The notes under the pieces: generated by a model
What the model was told of the DNA's origin: nothing
The model's input: only the letters and a program-made list of their open reading frames with translations
Database searches by the model: none
Assembly: GCA_024206335.1 (NCBI GenBank)
Contig: JAAGZL010000438.1
Coordinates: 1-36,469 of the forward strand
Source: Gammaproteobacteria bacterium
GTDB taxonomy: Bacteria; Pseudomonadota; Gammaproteobacteria; Chromatiales; Chromatiaceae
Length of the DNA: 36,469 nucleotides
Direction: 5' to 3'
Position numbers and translations under genes: made by a program
Shown here: piece after piece, positions 1-8,041 of the stretch
Layout of the letters: every line of letters starts with the position of its first letter
How positions within the stretch are numbered: the stretch's first letter is position 1

Positions 1-1313
1 CCCAGCAGGGTGGATATGTTGCCATCAATCCCGCTGACCCCGCGGTTGGCCAGGATGCGGATTGGTTTGGGGTCGGAGCCACTCCAGCTGTCGAGATATC
101 TGATGGGCATGGAGTTGCTGCTGAACAGGGTGCTGCCAGCGGGAATGGCCTGAACAAGCTCCTCTATTATCTGTTGTTCATTGGGTGCATCACCGGCAGA
201 GTTCAGGCGGGTATCCCGGACCCGCTGCTCCTCCTGTTGAAGTAGTTGCAGCCAGCCATCCTGGACCGGGGTCTCTACCCGTTCCATGAGCTGGTTACAC
301 AGCTCCAGCGGGTCGGTGCGGACCATCTCTTTGGTTTGATGCAGTGGGTCCGGCCAGTCGCCGCGTGGCGCACACAGAATGGTTGTGGGTTTGCTGGCCT
401 CCAGATAGTGCAGCAGACTCTTGGAGACCGGGATGGCGCCAAAGCGCAGGACCCATTCCGGCCTGTTCTGGCTGGTAAATCTGCGGTTGCGCAGGAATGT
501 GTCATAGCGGCAGATGATATTGGATTGGCCATGGGCGCCAAAGCGCAGGTCGCTCAGGGGGTCGGCCAGTAGAGGGACATCCATACGTCGAGCCAGCTCG
601 GCCACCGCCGGGTGAAAATCACCCTCCGGTGTGGATGGTCCGCAGATGATCATTCCGGGACCCAGGGATACTGTCTCCAGGATGCGTCCTATCTGTTCCT
701 GGTTCGATTTCTGCCGTGACCTGGGTGCGGTTATTGTATTACTGCCGGTCTTGGCTGGTGGTATGGATTCCGGGATCAGTGGTTCCCGTAGGGGCAGATT
801 GATATGTACCGGTCCCGGGTTTTGCCCAATGGACTGATGTACGGCCTCTACCCCCAGATCCCTTATCTGCTTTAGGGCTTCCGGCCCGGTGCGGGCCGGG
901 CCCGGATCAAAAAAAGCCCGTACCTGGTGTCCAAATAGATGCTTCTGGTCGGTGGTCTGGTTGGCGCCGCACTCCTGCAACTCTGGTGGGCGGTCGGCGC
1001 TCAACAGGAGAAGTGGAGTTGCCGAGTGGTTGGCCTCGATCACGGCCGGATACCAGTGGGCCGGTGCACTGCCGGAGGTGGCGATCACTGCAACCGGTGA
1101 CTGGTCATATTTGGCCAGGCCCAGGGCAAAGAAAGCGGCAGAGCGTTCGTCCACCTGGGTCCAGGTCTTGATGCCGGGATGGCGGCTGCATGCCAGCACC
1201 AGCGGGGTGGAGCGGGATCCGGGTGAGACCACGGCCCGTTGTACTCCAGCCATGGTTAGGCCATCTATCAGGGCGTCGGCCCAGAGCAGGTTTTCAGTGC
1301 CTGGTGTGTTCAT
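1..1313 (-). CDS. menD: MenD, SEPHCHC synthase (partial, C-terminus off the left edge)
   Basis: This is a thiamine-diphosphate enzyme of menaquinone synthesis. It condenses isochorismate with 2-oxoglutarate to give SEPHCHC. Translation from the ATG at 1313 gives the MenD N-terminal signature VVSPGSRSTPL, then DERSAAFFALGLAK, ATSGSAPAHWYPAVIEA and LSADRPPELQECGANQTTDQ. Close to the window edge the same frame reads ANRGVSGIDGN, the conserved MenD motif near the cofactor site. About 437 codons are visible. The family is usually about 550-580 residues, so roughly the last 120-140 are missing. The start lies 20 bp after the menF stop, which implies one menF-menD transcript. The reading frame is the same at both ends, so I see no frameshift. 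Confidence 0.95.
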   Translation of the reverse strand, partial: MNTPGTENLLWADALIDGLTMAGVQRAVVSPGSRSTPLVLACSRHPGIKTWTQVDERSAAFFALGLAKYDQSPVAVIATSGSAPAHWYPAVIEANHSATPLLLLSADRPPELQECGANQTTDQKHLFGHQVRAFFDPGPARTGPEALKQIRDLGVEAVHQSIGQNPGPVHINLPLREPLIPESIPPAKTGSNTITAPRSRQKSNQEQIGRILETVSLGPGMIICGPSTPEGDFHPAVAELARRMDVPLLADPLSDLRFGAHGQSNIICRYDTFLRNRRFTSQNRPEWVLRFGAIPVSKSLLHYLEASKPTTILCAPRGDWPDPLHQTKEMVRTDPLELCNQLMERVETPVQDGWLQLLQQEEQRVRDTRLNSAGDAPNEQQIIEELVQAIPAGSTLFSSNSMPIRYLDSWSGSDPKPIRILANRGVSGIDGNISTLL

Positions 1314-1333
1314 CTTTAGACCATATGTACTTT

Positions 1334-2728
1334 TCAGGAATTTTCCAACGCCTCCAGCATGACGTCAAATTTCAGCTCTGTCTCTGCATACTCAGAATCG
1401 GCATCAGACCCGGCAGTAATGCCGGCGCCAGCAAACAGGTCGGCCTGATCATTGTCTAGCAGGGCGCAACGTAGAAGCACTGCCAGCTCCCCGTTGCCTT
1501 TGCAGTCGATCCAGCCTGCGGCGCCGGCGTACCAGCCGCGATTGAATGGTTCATTCTGTTGTAGCCATGCCTTGGCCTCGGTGCTGGGAGATCCATTTAC
1601 GGCTGCTGTGGGGTGTATGGCGGCTGCGGCTTGCAATAGATTGACCTCGGGTTTGAGCTCGCCCCGTATCTCGGTCCATAGGTGTTGCAGGTTGCGCAGT
1701 GGTTTCAGTGATGGCAGATCGGGGTGGTTCAGGGTGATGCAGAGTGGGCCCAGGGAGTGCTTGATGTCCTCTACCACTAGCTGGTGCTCATGTCTCGTCT
1801 TTGGGTCAGTGAGAAGGGTGTCGCCCAGATCGGTGTCCCGCTGCTCAACCGCCGAGCGGCGTATGGTTCCCGCTACTGCATCACAACTGATCTGGTTTTT
1901 ATTGCAGCTGGCCAGACGCTCAGGTGTGGCCGATACGAATACGCGTCCACTCAAATGGGTGGCTAGCAGCATGCTGCTGGGGTAGAGGTAGTTCAAGGTA
2001 GTCATCAGCTGGCGTGGGTCCAACTTGCGCTGGGCCTGGATCTTGAGGTGTCTGGCAGGCACCACCTTCTCCATGGTTTTGGATGCGATCCCTGCCTGTG
2101 CCTCTTCTACCAGTTGCTGCCATTGGGTCCGGTTGGATGAGGTTGCTGTCCTGGCCAGACTGGTTTTGCATCCTGGAGGCTGGTGTGGCCGGTTCAGGGA
2201 CTCGATCAGGTCGGTGAACAGCTCCATCCACCGCCCGTGGATGGAATCAGTGTCCAGGTTTTTGCTTAAATCTGCGCTGAATGAGGCCACGCAGTAGTTG
2301 TCCCGCTGTTGAATAGTAAGCTGTGGCAGAAACAGTCCGGAGTTGGGCAGATCCTCCCAGCAACCCTGCATTTGGTCCTCTGGGTCGAAGGCGCAGCAGA
2401 AGTAGCTGAGGGGGCGAAATCCGGTCAGTTCCAGGTCGATCCACTCCCAGTTGTCATGGATCTGTTGGAGTGCCTGATTTAACTGGTCCAGTCGATCCTC
2501 TCCGGAAGCGGTGATCCTCAAGGCCTCTCCCATACCAAGAATGCACTCATCTGCGGTGGGGCGATCCCAGAAAAACCACTCCCCTTTGATTTCTGGCAGG
2601 GTGCGTAGGTGTATCTCCTGTACCGGGATGGTGATGGAGAGCATCTGGTCTTTCCCTGGAACTACTGACTGCAACTCGCGGCCGAGATATTGGTGGATTC
2701 GGTTGATGAGGGCTTGTGGGTCAAACAT
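1334..2728 (-). CDS. menF: MenF, isochorismate synthase
   Basis: This enzyme converts chorismate to isochorismate, the first committed step of menaquinone synthesis. It is 464 aa, slightly longer than the roughly 430 aa typical of MenF. The chorismate-binding fold occupies the C-terminal half. The core includes MEKVVPARHLKI (the Lys in KVVPAR corresponds to the family's general base), a run reading HPTAAVNGSPSTEA, then GWYAGAAGW and AGAGITAGSDADSEYAETE, which carries the Mg-binding glutamates. The ATG at 2728 has no strong Shine-Dalgarno sequence in front. The direct product is the substrate of MenD, 20 bp downstream. A salicylate-type isochorismate synthase is the alternative, but the menD neighbour makes MenF much more likely. 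Confidence 0.95.
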   Translation of the reverse strand: MFDPQALINRIHQYLGRELQSVVPGKDQMLSITIPVQEIHLRTLPEIKGEWFFWDRPTADECILGMGEALRITASGEDRLDQLNQALQQIHDNWEWIDLELTGFRPLSYFCCAFDPEDQMQGCWEDLPNSGLFLPQLTIQQRDNYCVASFSADLSKNLDTDSIHGRWMELFTDLIESLNRPHQPPGCKTSLARTATSSNRTQWQQLVEEAQAGIASKTMEKVVPARHLKIQAQRKLDPRQLMTTLNYLYPSSMLLATHLSGRVFVSATPERLASCNKNQISCDAVAGTIRRSAVEQRDTDLGDTLLTDPKTRHEHQLVVEDIKHSLGPLCITLNHPDLPSLKPLRNLQHLWTEIRGELKPEVNLLQAAAAIHPTAAVNGSPSTEAKAWLQQNEPFNRGWYAGAAGWIDCKGNGELAVLLRCALLDNDQADLFAGAGITAGSDADSEYAETELKFDVMLEALENS

Positions 2729-2856
2729 GGTCGTGATGGTGTCTCGGTCTGGGTAGGGCGGTATGATAACCTGTTGTTGCTGCGGAATGCTTGATAAATG
2801 TGGTTGTGTCAGAAGGCGTCAATACCCATTCTTATGCTTGCATAGCATGGTTGAAT

Positions 2857-2886
2857 TTGACCGGGCAAGCGACATTCTGGTATACA
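2857..2886 (+). promoter_or_regulatory. Probable sigma-70 promoter for cytochrome c4
   Basis: TTGACC at 2857-2862 and TATACA at 2881-2886 are separated by 18 bp. They resemble the -35 and -10 consensus boxes. Transcription would start near 2893 and leave a leader of about 80 nt before the cytochrome c4 ATG at 2973. The region between the divergent menF and cytochrome c4 starts contains no convincing gene. Confidence 0.5.
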
Positions 2887-2972
2887 TGCACAGGTTTTTT
2901 CGGGGCAATTGGCGTCGATAAGCGGGAGCACTCCCAACAGGGTCTAACAGGTAACTATATACAGGATAAACC

Positions 2973-3578
2973 ATGGGTAAATGGCTAATAACAGTTTCTA
3001 CAGTATTGGTTCTTACGGCCGGTATGGCTCAGGCAGCAGGAGACGCGGCAGCCGGTAAGGCCAAATCTGCAACCTGTCTTGCATGTCACGGCCCGGACGG
3101 TAATAGTCCAAACCCTATCTGGCCCAAGCTGGCAGGCCAGCATCCGGTGTATATTCTCAAGCAATTGCAGGCGTTTAAGTCAGGAGAGCGCAAGAATGAC
3201 CTCATGAGTCCTATGGCCATGCCCCTGGAAGATGCGGATATGGAGAATCTGGCCGCTTATTTCAGCAGCCAGAAGCAGGTCGCTGGTGTTGCCTCCGCTG
3301 ACAAGGTGAAGTTGGGGGAGAAGATCTACCGCGCAGGTAATGCAGCAAGCGGTGTTGCTCCTTGCATAGGGTGTCATGGTCCCAGCGGATTGGGGAATTC
3401 TGCGGCACAGTTCCCGCGTATCAGTGGTCAGCACGCAGCTTACGCGGAAAAGGCCCTGAAGGATTTTCGTGGTAAAACTCGTACCAATGATGCACAGAAG
3501 ATGATGCAGGGGGTTGCTGCCAAGATGAGTGATGCTGAGATTGCAGCTGTAGCGCAGTACATCCAGGGCTTGCACTGA
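2973..3578 (+). CDS. cc4: Cytochrome c4, diheme periplasmic electron carrier
   Basis: This is a periplasmic diheme cytochrome that passes electrons toward terminal oxidases, classically cbb3 or other heme-copper oxidases. Residues 1-21 form a signal peptide ending MAQA. There are two CXXCH heme sites, CLACH at residues 35-39 and CIGCH at 131-135, one in each of two homologous halves. Each half carries a late Met-containing stretch (MSPMAMP and the region around KMMQGVAAKM) that can supply the axial ligand. The length of 201 aa is normal for the family. The gene has its own promoter and is closed by a strong terminator, so it is probably monocistronic even though dsbA follows in the same direction. 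Confidence 0.95.
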   Translation: MGKWLITVSTVLVLTAGMAQAAGDAAAGKAKSATCLACHGPDGNSPNPIWPKLAGQHPVYILKQLQAFKSGERKNDLMSPMAMPLEDADMENLAAYFSSQKQVAGVASADKVKLGEKIYRAGNAASGVAPCIGCHGPSGLGNSAAQFPRISGQHAAYAEKALKDFRGKTRTNDAQKMMQGVAAKMSDAEIAAVAQYIQGLH

Positions 3579-3608
3579 TCTGTAAAAAAGAGAATCATCA
3601 GTATTTTT

Positions 3609-3635
3609 AGGGCGGCCTTTTGGCCGCCCTTTTTT
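3609..3635 (+). terminator. Rho-independent terminator after cytochrome c4
   Basis: AGGGCGGCC at 3609-3617 pairs perfectly with GGCCGCCCT at 3622-3630 across a TTTT loop and is followed by a run of T. It lies about 30 bp after the cytochrome c4 stop and separates that gene from dsbA. Confidence 0.9.
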
Positions 3636-3797
3636 GTTTCTTAGGTATATTTGTGGGTTGTATTAATGTTCAGGGTTTATCTGGTTTGAACCCCGCAGCT
3701 TACGGCTGGTCTGATAGGTGTTAGTATTATGGTGTTACTGTAGGCACCTAAAGAAAAAGGCGTTTTTGTCGATAAGCCAATGGTGAGGAAAAATCGT

Positions 3798-4427
3798 ATG
3801 CAAAACATGTTTATAGCAATTGTGTTACTGGTAACCCCGATGTTGGTGTTTGCTGATTCGGAATACCAGAGTGATGTGCACTATCAGGCCTTGGTCCCAG
3901 AGCAGCCAGGTGCTGAGGGAAAAAATGTTCGGGTAATGGGTTTTTTCTGGTACGGCTGCGGCCACTGTAGTGCACTTGAGCCGTATCTAGATAAGTGGTT
4001 GGAACAGAAGGCTGAAGACGTGGAGTTTATGCAGGTGCCAGCTATGTTTAATCGGCCGGATGTTATAATGCATGCCAAGACCTACTATGCTTTGAATCAG
4101 ATTGGTGCCAAACCGGATATCCATGCCAAGATTTTCCATGCCATGCATGTAGAGCAGAAGCGTTTGCGTACTGAAGAGGAAATGGAGAAGTTTCTGCAGA
4201 CTAAAGGCATAGATATGGATGCGTATCGTAAGGCGATGACATCCTTTGCGGTTCAGACCAGTGTCAGGAAGGCAGCAGTTTTGGCAGAGAATTATGAGGT
4301 ACGCGGTGTGCCGTCACTTGCAGTGGATGGCAAATATAAGATTGGTGGCCTCGAAGGTGAGGACATGATTGGCGTAATGAACCATTTGATTGACGAGGTG
4401 CGGAAAGGCAAGGCCATTGATAACTAA
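3798..4427 (+). CDS. dsbA: DsbA-type thiol:disulfide interchange protein
   Basis: This is a periplasmic thioredoxin-fold oxidase that puts disulfides into exported proteins. An N-terminal signal peptide probably ends VFA before DSEYQ. The active site is the C-G-H-C of FFWYGCGHC, at residues 54-57 from the start used here. The cis-proline loop is VRGVPSLAV. I chose the ATG at 3798 because GAGGA lies about 10 bp upstream of it. The ATG at 3780 (six residues longer) has no ribosome-binding site and would put several charged residues before the signal peptide. It sits downstream of the cytochrome c4 terminator, so a promoter is expected in 3640-3790, though no clear one was found. The 209 aa length is normal. 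Confidence 0.93.
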   Translation: MQNMFIAIVLLVTPMLVFADSEYQSDVHYQALVPEQPGAEGKNVRVMGFFWYGCGHCSALEPYLDKWLEQKAEDVEFMQVPAMFNRPDVIMHAKTYYALNQIGAKPDIHAKIFHAMHVEQKRLRTEEEMEKFLQTKGIDMDAYRKAMTSFAVQTSVRKAAVLAENYEVRGVPSLAVDGKYKIGGLEGEDMIGVMNHLIDEVRKGKAIDN

Positions 4428-4477
4428 GTTGGCCAAGGCCGTTATTGTGGGTGCTGAATTGATGTAGGGTATAGAGT

Positions 4478-5248
4478 ATGGAAGGTGGGGGTTATCATCG
4501 TCTCCGTATATTGAGCTATAACATCCAGAGTGGTGTGGATACACAGCGCTATCGTCAGTACGTTACTCAGAGTTGGAAGCACCTGTTACCGCACCGAGAG
4601 AGGCTGCAAAATCTTAATCGTATTGCCCCTGTTTTGGGGCAGTATGATTTGGTCGGTTTGCAGGAGGTGGATTCAGGCAGTCTTCGGAGTGGCTTTGTAG
4701 ATCAGACGGAGTATCTGGCGCATCGTGCCGGCTTTCCATTCTGGTATAAGCAGATAAACCGTAGTTTGGGGAAGATAGCCAAGTACAGTAATGGCCTGCT
4801 CACTCGGCGTACACCAACCTTTGTAAGTGAACACAAACTGCCTGGATTGCCTGGGCGGGGTGCGATCTACGCCCAGTTTGGATCAGCTGATGATATGCTG
4901 CTGGTGTGTATTGTACATCTGGCATTGGGGCGTAGAAGTCGTATGCGCCAGGTTGAGTATATTGCAGAAAGGGTCGGCCGTTACCCAAACGCTATCGTTA
5001 TGGGAGATCTTAATTGTGGTGTTGGTTCCGAAGAGATTGAATATTTGTTGGATAGGGGCGGTCTGCAACGGCCGGTGTGTGAGAAGGGGACGTTTCCCAG
5101 CTGGCGTCCAATGAAAAAACTGGACCACATTCTGGTGTCAAAGGCGCTTCAGGTGGAAAATCCAAGAGTGGTTGATTGTTCTACCTCTGACCATCTGCCA
5201 ATCGGAATTGATGTGCTGGTTCCAAGTGAAATAGATATAGCCGTCTGA
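4478..5248 (+). CDS. Endonuclease/exonuclease/phosphatase (EEP) family hydrolase
   Basis: This is a metal-dependent phosphoesterase of the DNase I-like fold; its substrate cannot be told from sequence. All the expected active-site blocks are present: LSYNIQSG near residue 12 (Asn15), LQEVD (Glu63), VMGDLNCG (Asp177, Asn179), LDHILVS (Asp216, His217) and TSDHLP (Asp238, His239). No signal peptide is apparent. It starts 50 bp after dsbA and ends 12 bp before the diguanylate cyclase gene, so the three are likely co-transcribed. The same neighbourhood occurs in Pseudomonas, where this gene is annotated as an endonuclease/exonuclease/phosphatase protein. Candidate substrates include nucleic acids, phospholipids or sugar phosphates. 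Confidence 0.85.
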   Translation: MEGGGYHRLRILSYNIQSGVDTQRYRQYVTQSWKHLLPHRERLQNLNRIAPVLGQYDLVGLQEVDSGSLRSGFVDQTEYLAHRAGFPFWYKQINRSLGKIAKYSNGLLTRRTPTFVSEHKLPGLPGRGAIYAQFGSADDMLLVCIVHLALGRRSRMRQVEYIAERVGRYPNAIVMGDLNCGVGSEEIEYLLDRGGLQRPVCEKGTFPSWRPMKKLDHILVSKALQVENPRVVDCSTSDHLPIGIDVLVPSEIDIAV

Positions 5249-5260
5249 GGAAGAGATAGT

Positions 5261-6835
5261 ATGAAGGATGACCAGGGCTGGAAAAAAAAATATTATGATC
5301 TTGAGCAGAAACAAAAGAACGAATATACCTCCAATAAGGAGACACAGGATCTCCTTACCAGGACCATCATCCGCCTGACGTTGGCGACAAAGGGGCTGGA
5401 CCCGGCCCTTGATCCGCATCTGCAAAAGCTGCGTGATGCCCTGAAAAAGGGAATAAACACCAATGCCCAGCGTCATATGGCCTCCATTTCGGAAGCGCTC
5501 CTGCGGGCTCAAAGTGCACAGCCAGAAAAAAACGATCCGAAGAGTGATGGTGTGGCTGATCTGATGCGGCGTTTGTCTAATCAGGTCAGACTAGGCGGTC
5601 GTGATGGCAAGCGTATAAAGGTGTTGGAGCGTCAAATAGCGTCAAATCCAGGGAATGCTACAGATCATGATCTGGATGAGTATGTTCATCTCCTGACTGG
5701 CTACCCACAAGGGGATAGACCCGATGTCGAGGATGGTCCCGGCCTGCTGGGACGCATTTTCGGCCGGAGTGGCGGTGCAGATGATGCCCAGGGAGAGGGT
5801 GGTGCGGCGTTGCGGATGTTGCTATCGCTTCTGGGTGAGTTGGACTGGCCCAGCAAGTTAAGCGATGACATAACCTCACTTGGAGGTAGATTGGAACAGC
5901 ATGACAGGGATGCCATGGTTGCTGTGGTTAAGGAGCTGACCAAGATAGTGTCAGATCTGCTTAATGATCTGAACAAGGAGACCCGTGCCACAGGCAGCTT
6001 TCTGGCTGATCTGATGGCGCGCCTGCATGAACTGGATAAGTACGTGGTTGGTGGGCAGATCATGCAGCAAGAGTCTCTCCAGAGTGGAAAGGAGTTGGAT
6101 CGGGCGGTAAAGGAGCAGGTGGGCGATATTGCTACCAGTGTGCGTGATGCAGAGGACCTGCAAGTATTGAAACATGATGTGTCTTCACACCTGGAGGCCA
6201 TTAAGGGGCATATGGATAAGCACCTGAATGATGCTGAGGAGCGGTTCCGGGAGTCACAGAAAAACGAGCAAAAACTGCGCGAACGTCTGCAGGAAGTTGA
6301 AGATGAGACCGGCATTCTACGCCATAAGATTATGGAGGCGCAGGCGCGTTCATCTATCGACGCGGTTACCGGGCTCCCTAATCGGGCCGCCTATGATGAA
6401 CGTCTGCAGGATGAGTATGGCCGCTGGCAGCGATTTAAAAGCCCACTGGTACTGATGATGTGGGATCTGGATGACTTCAAACAGGTTAATGACCGCTTTG
6501 GGCATCAGGCTGGCGACAAGGCCCTGAGGGTGATTGGTCAGATATTGGAAAAGAGGTTGCGTCAGACCGATTTTGTCGGGCGCTATGGGGGTGAAGAGTT
6601 TTGCGTCCTCCTTCCTGGCACTCCCATGGATCAGGCCGCAGTGGTGGCGGAGCAGATCCGCAAGTCGGTGGAAAACGGTGGCTTTCGCTCGGGCACAAAA
6701 CCCATAACCGTTACTGTATCCTGTGGCTATACGGAGTTCCAGGATTCAGATACGCCAGAATCGGTCTTCGCGCGCGCAGATCGCGCCATGTACAAGGCCA
6801 AGAGCCAGGGCAAGAACTGCTGTGTCAGTGCCTAG
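5261..6835 (+). CDS. GGDEF diguanylate cyclase with long helical N-terminus
   Basis: This enzyme makes cyclic di-GMP from two GTP. The C-terminal GGDEF domain spans about residues 365-520. It opens with DAVTGLPNRAAYDERL and has the active-site GGEEF at 443-447. The inhibitory-site RxxD (RQTD, 434-437) lies exactly five residues before GGEEF, so both catalysis and product inhibition look intact. Residues 1 to about 350 carry no recognised sensor and no transmembrane segment. They are rich in Glu, Lys, Asp and Leu and probably form helical coiled coils, notably 310-360. GAGGAAG lies just before the ATG. Pseudomonas has a cyclase of this architecture (DgcH, PA5487) after the same EEP gene; I recall that synteny rather than having checked it. 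Confidence 0.9.
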   Translation: MKDDQGWKKKYYDLEQKQKNEYTSNKETQDLLTRTIIRLTLATKGLDPALDPHLQKLRDALKKGINTNAQRHMASISEALLRAQSAQPEKNDPKSDGVADLMRRLSNQVRLGGRDGKRIKVLERQIASNPGNATDHDLDEYVHLLTGYPQGDRPDVEDGPGLLGRIFGRSGGADDAQGEGGAALRMLLSLLGELDWPSKLSDDITSLGGRLEQHDRDAMVAVVKELTKIVSDLLNDLNKETRATGSFLADLMARLHELDKYVVGGQIMQQESLQSGKELDRAVKEQVGDIATSVRDAEDLQVLKHDVSSHLEAIKGHMDKHLNDAEERFRESQKNEQKLRERLQEVEDETGILRHKIMEAQARSSIDAVTGLPNRAAYDERLQDEYGRWQRFKSPLVLMMWDLDDFKQVNDRFGHQAGDKALRVIGQILEKRLRQTDFVGRYGGEEFCVLLPGTPMDQAAVVAEQIRKSVENGGFRSGTKPITVTVSCGYTEFQDSDTPESVFARADRAMYKAKSQGKNCCVSA

Positions 6836-6898
6836 AGGGCTATGTAAAAATCTAGGGTTGTACGGTCTTGTTCAGAAAAAAAGGCGTAGCGGCGTGTG

Positions 6899-7369
6899 AT
6901 GAAGATATGGGTAGATGCGGACGCCTGTCCGGTAGTGATCAAAGATATTTTATTTAGAGCGGCAGAACGTACTGGGTTGCAGCTGACCCTGGTGGCCAAC
7001 CAGTCTATACGGGTGCCGCCAGCCCCAAACATAAAGATGCTTCGGGTGGCTCCCGGTTTTGACGTGGCGGATAATGAGATTGTTAAGTTGTCTGCAGCAG
7101 GTGACCTGGTGATCACCAGTGATATTCCCCTGGCGGCAGAGGTGATTGAGAAGGGTGGTTATGCCCTCAGTCCCCGTGGTGAGATGTATACCACAGACAA
7201 TATCAAGGCCCGTCTCACCATGCGGGATTTTATGGACAGCCTGCGTTCCAGCGGGATAGATACCGGAGGCCCGCCGGCGCTTAACCAGGGTGATCGACAG
7301 GCCTTTGCCAATCATCTGGATAGGTTCCTGGCCAAGCATGCCTCTCAGGGAACCTCTGAACAAAGCTGA
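6899..7369 (+). CDS. yaiI: YaiI/YqxD family protein (UPF0178, DUF188)
   Basis: This is a small cytoplasmic protein of a broadly conserved family related to PIN/NYN-like nucleases. Its biochemical role is not established. It begins with the family signature [11 protein letters not shown] and carries [22 protein letters not shown] and MRDFMDSLR, all typical of YaiI. Asp residues near 6, 8 and in TSDIPLA would form an acidic site. A GTG three bases upstream (6896) is an alternative start that would add one residue. It lies 63 bp after the cyclase gene in the same direction and converges with the next gene with a 7 bp gap. Length (156 aa) is normal. Confidence 0.88.
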   Translation: MKIWVDADACPVVIKDILFRAAERTGLQLTLVANQSIRVPPAPNIKMLRVAPGFDVADNEIVKLSAAGDLVITSDIPLAAEVIEKGGYALSPRGEMYTTDNIKARLTMRDFMDSLRSSGIDTGGPPALNQGDRQAFANHLDRFLAKHASQGTSEQS

Positions 7370-7376
7370 GATTCAT

Positions 7377-7919
7377 TTAGTTATGTCCGGTAAAAAAATA
7401 TCGCCACTCAACCCCGGTTTCTCCCTTCAGTCGATTGAATAGAAGATCCACTGGGGTCGCCTCGCCCGGGAACACGTTGTTGATCTCAATAAACATGCGG
7501 CCATAACCGGCGTATCTTCCCCAGTTGATATCTCCTGCTTCCGACTCTGTCCCACACCGCATGCAGTTGAGGGTAGAGCCATTAAAACTTTTCTCCCAGT
7601 CGGGTATGGGTTTATTGCAACCGGGACAGCGCGGCGGACGACAATTCCGATCCCAAATCAGTTGTGGCTGCAGGAACGGTCCGCGTATGGTCACACTGCT
7701 AAAATCGCTCTCGGTCTGAGGGGTCAGGCAGATATTCGGCGAGCAACCTACAAAGCTGATCAGTTGCAGGAAGCTGTCTCCAGGGAGAAAGCTGTTGGCT
7801 TCTGAATCTATGGGGTGCCCGATCAGCTCTAGTTCTTGCAGTGACTGGGTCAGTAGTTCAATCGCCGGTGGGGCGGGTGAGGTGTCACCGGTATAGAGGA
7901 TTAATTTTCCAATGCTCAT
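7377..7919 (-). CDS. Unrecognised protein with a central zinc ribbon
   Basis: I do not recognise a named family for this 180 aa protein. The middle contains CPGC (Cys98, Cys101) and CMRC (Cys119, Cys122), a C-x2-C...C-x2-C arrangement that should hold one zinc ion. Two further cysteines lie at 59 and 64. The N-terminus (MSIGKLILYTGDTSP) and the C-terminus (EWRYFFTGHN) look like an alpha/beta fold with no signal peptide or membrane segment. An AGGATA ribosome-binding site sits just upstream of the ATG at 7919. It is divergent from the zinc-uptake gene znuA with 122 bp between starts, so a shared regulatory region is possible. The coding frame is supported by the clean start and by base use like its neighbours. 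Confidence 0.75.
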   Translation of the reverse strand: MSIGKLILYTGDTSPAPPAIELLTQSLQELELIGHPIDSEANSFLPGDSFLQLISFVGCSPNICLTPQTESDFSSVTIRGPFLQPQLIWDRNCRPPRCPGCNKPIPDWEKSFNGSTLNCMRCGTESEAGDINWGRYAGYGRMFIEINNVFPGEATPVDLLFNRLKGETGVEWRYFFTGHN

Positions 7920-8041
7920 AGATATCCTAAAACGTTATACTAGGGACTGTTAACACTAATCCAATAGGCCCTAGGCAGAAATTGCAGTGTATATGCCTGA
8001 CGCCATATCAATCCACTGAATTATTGAGAGTCTCTACTTAG

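Noticed and set aside
889-1362. Plus-strand frames over menD
   Set aside because: The minus strand encodes clear MenD motifs through this whole interval, so the plus frames are shadows.
7920-8041. Zur box in front of znuA
   Set aside because: A GTTATA half-site is present near 7934, but there is no matching inverted half at the right distance, so it does not support a Zur operator.
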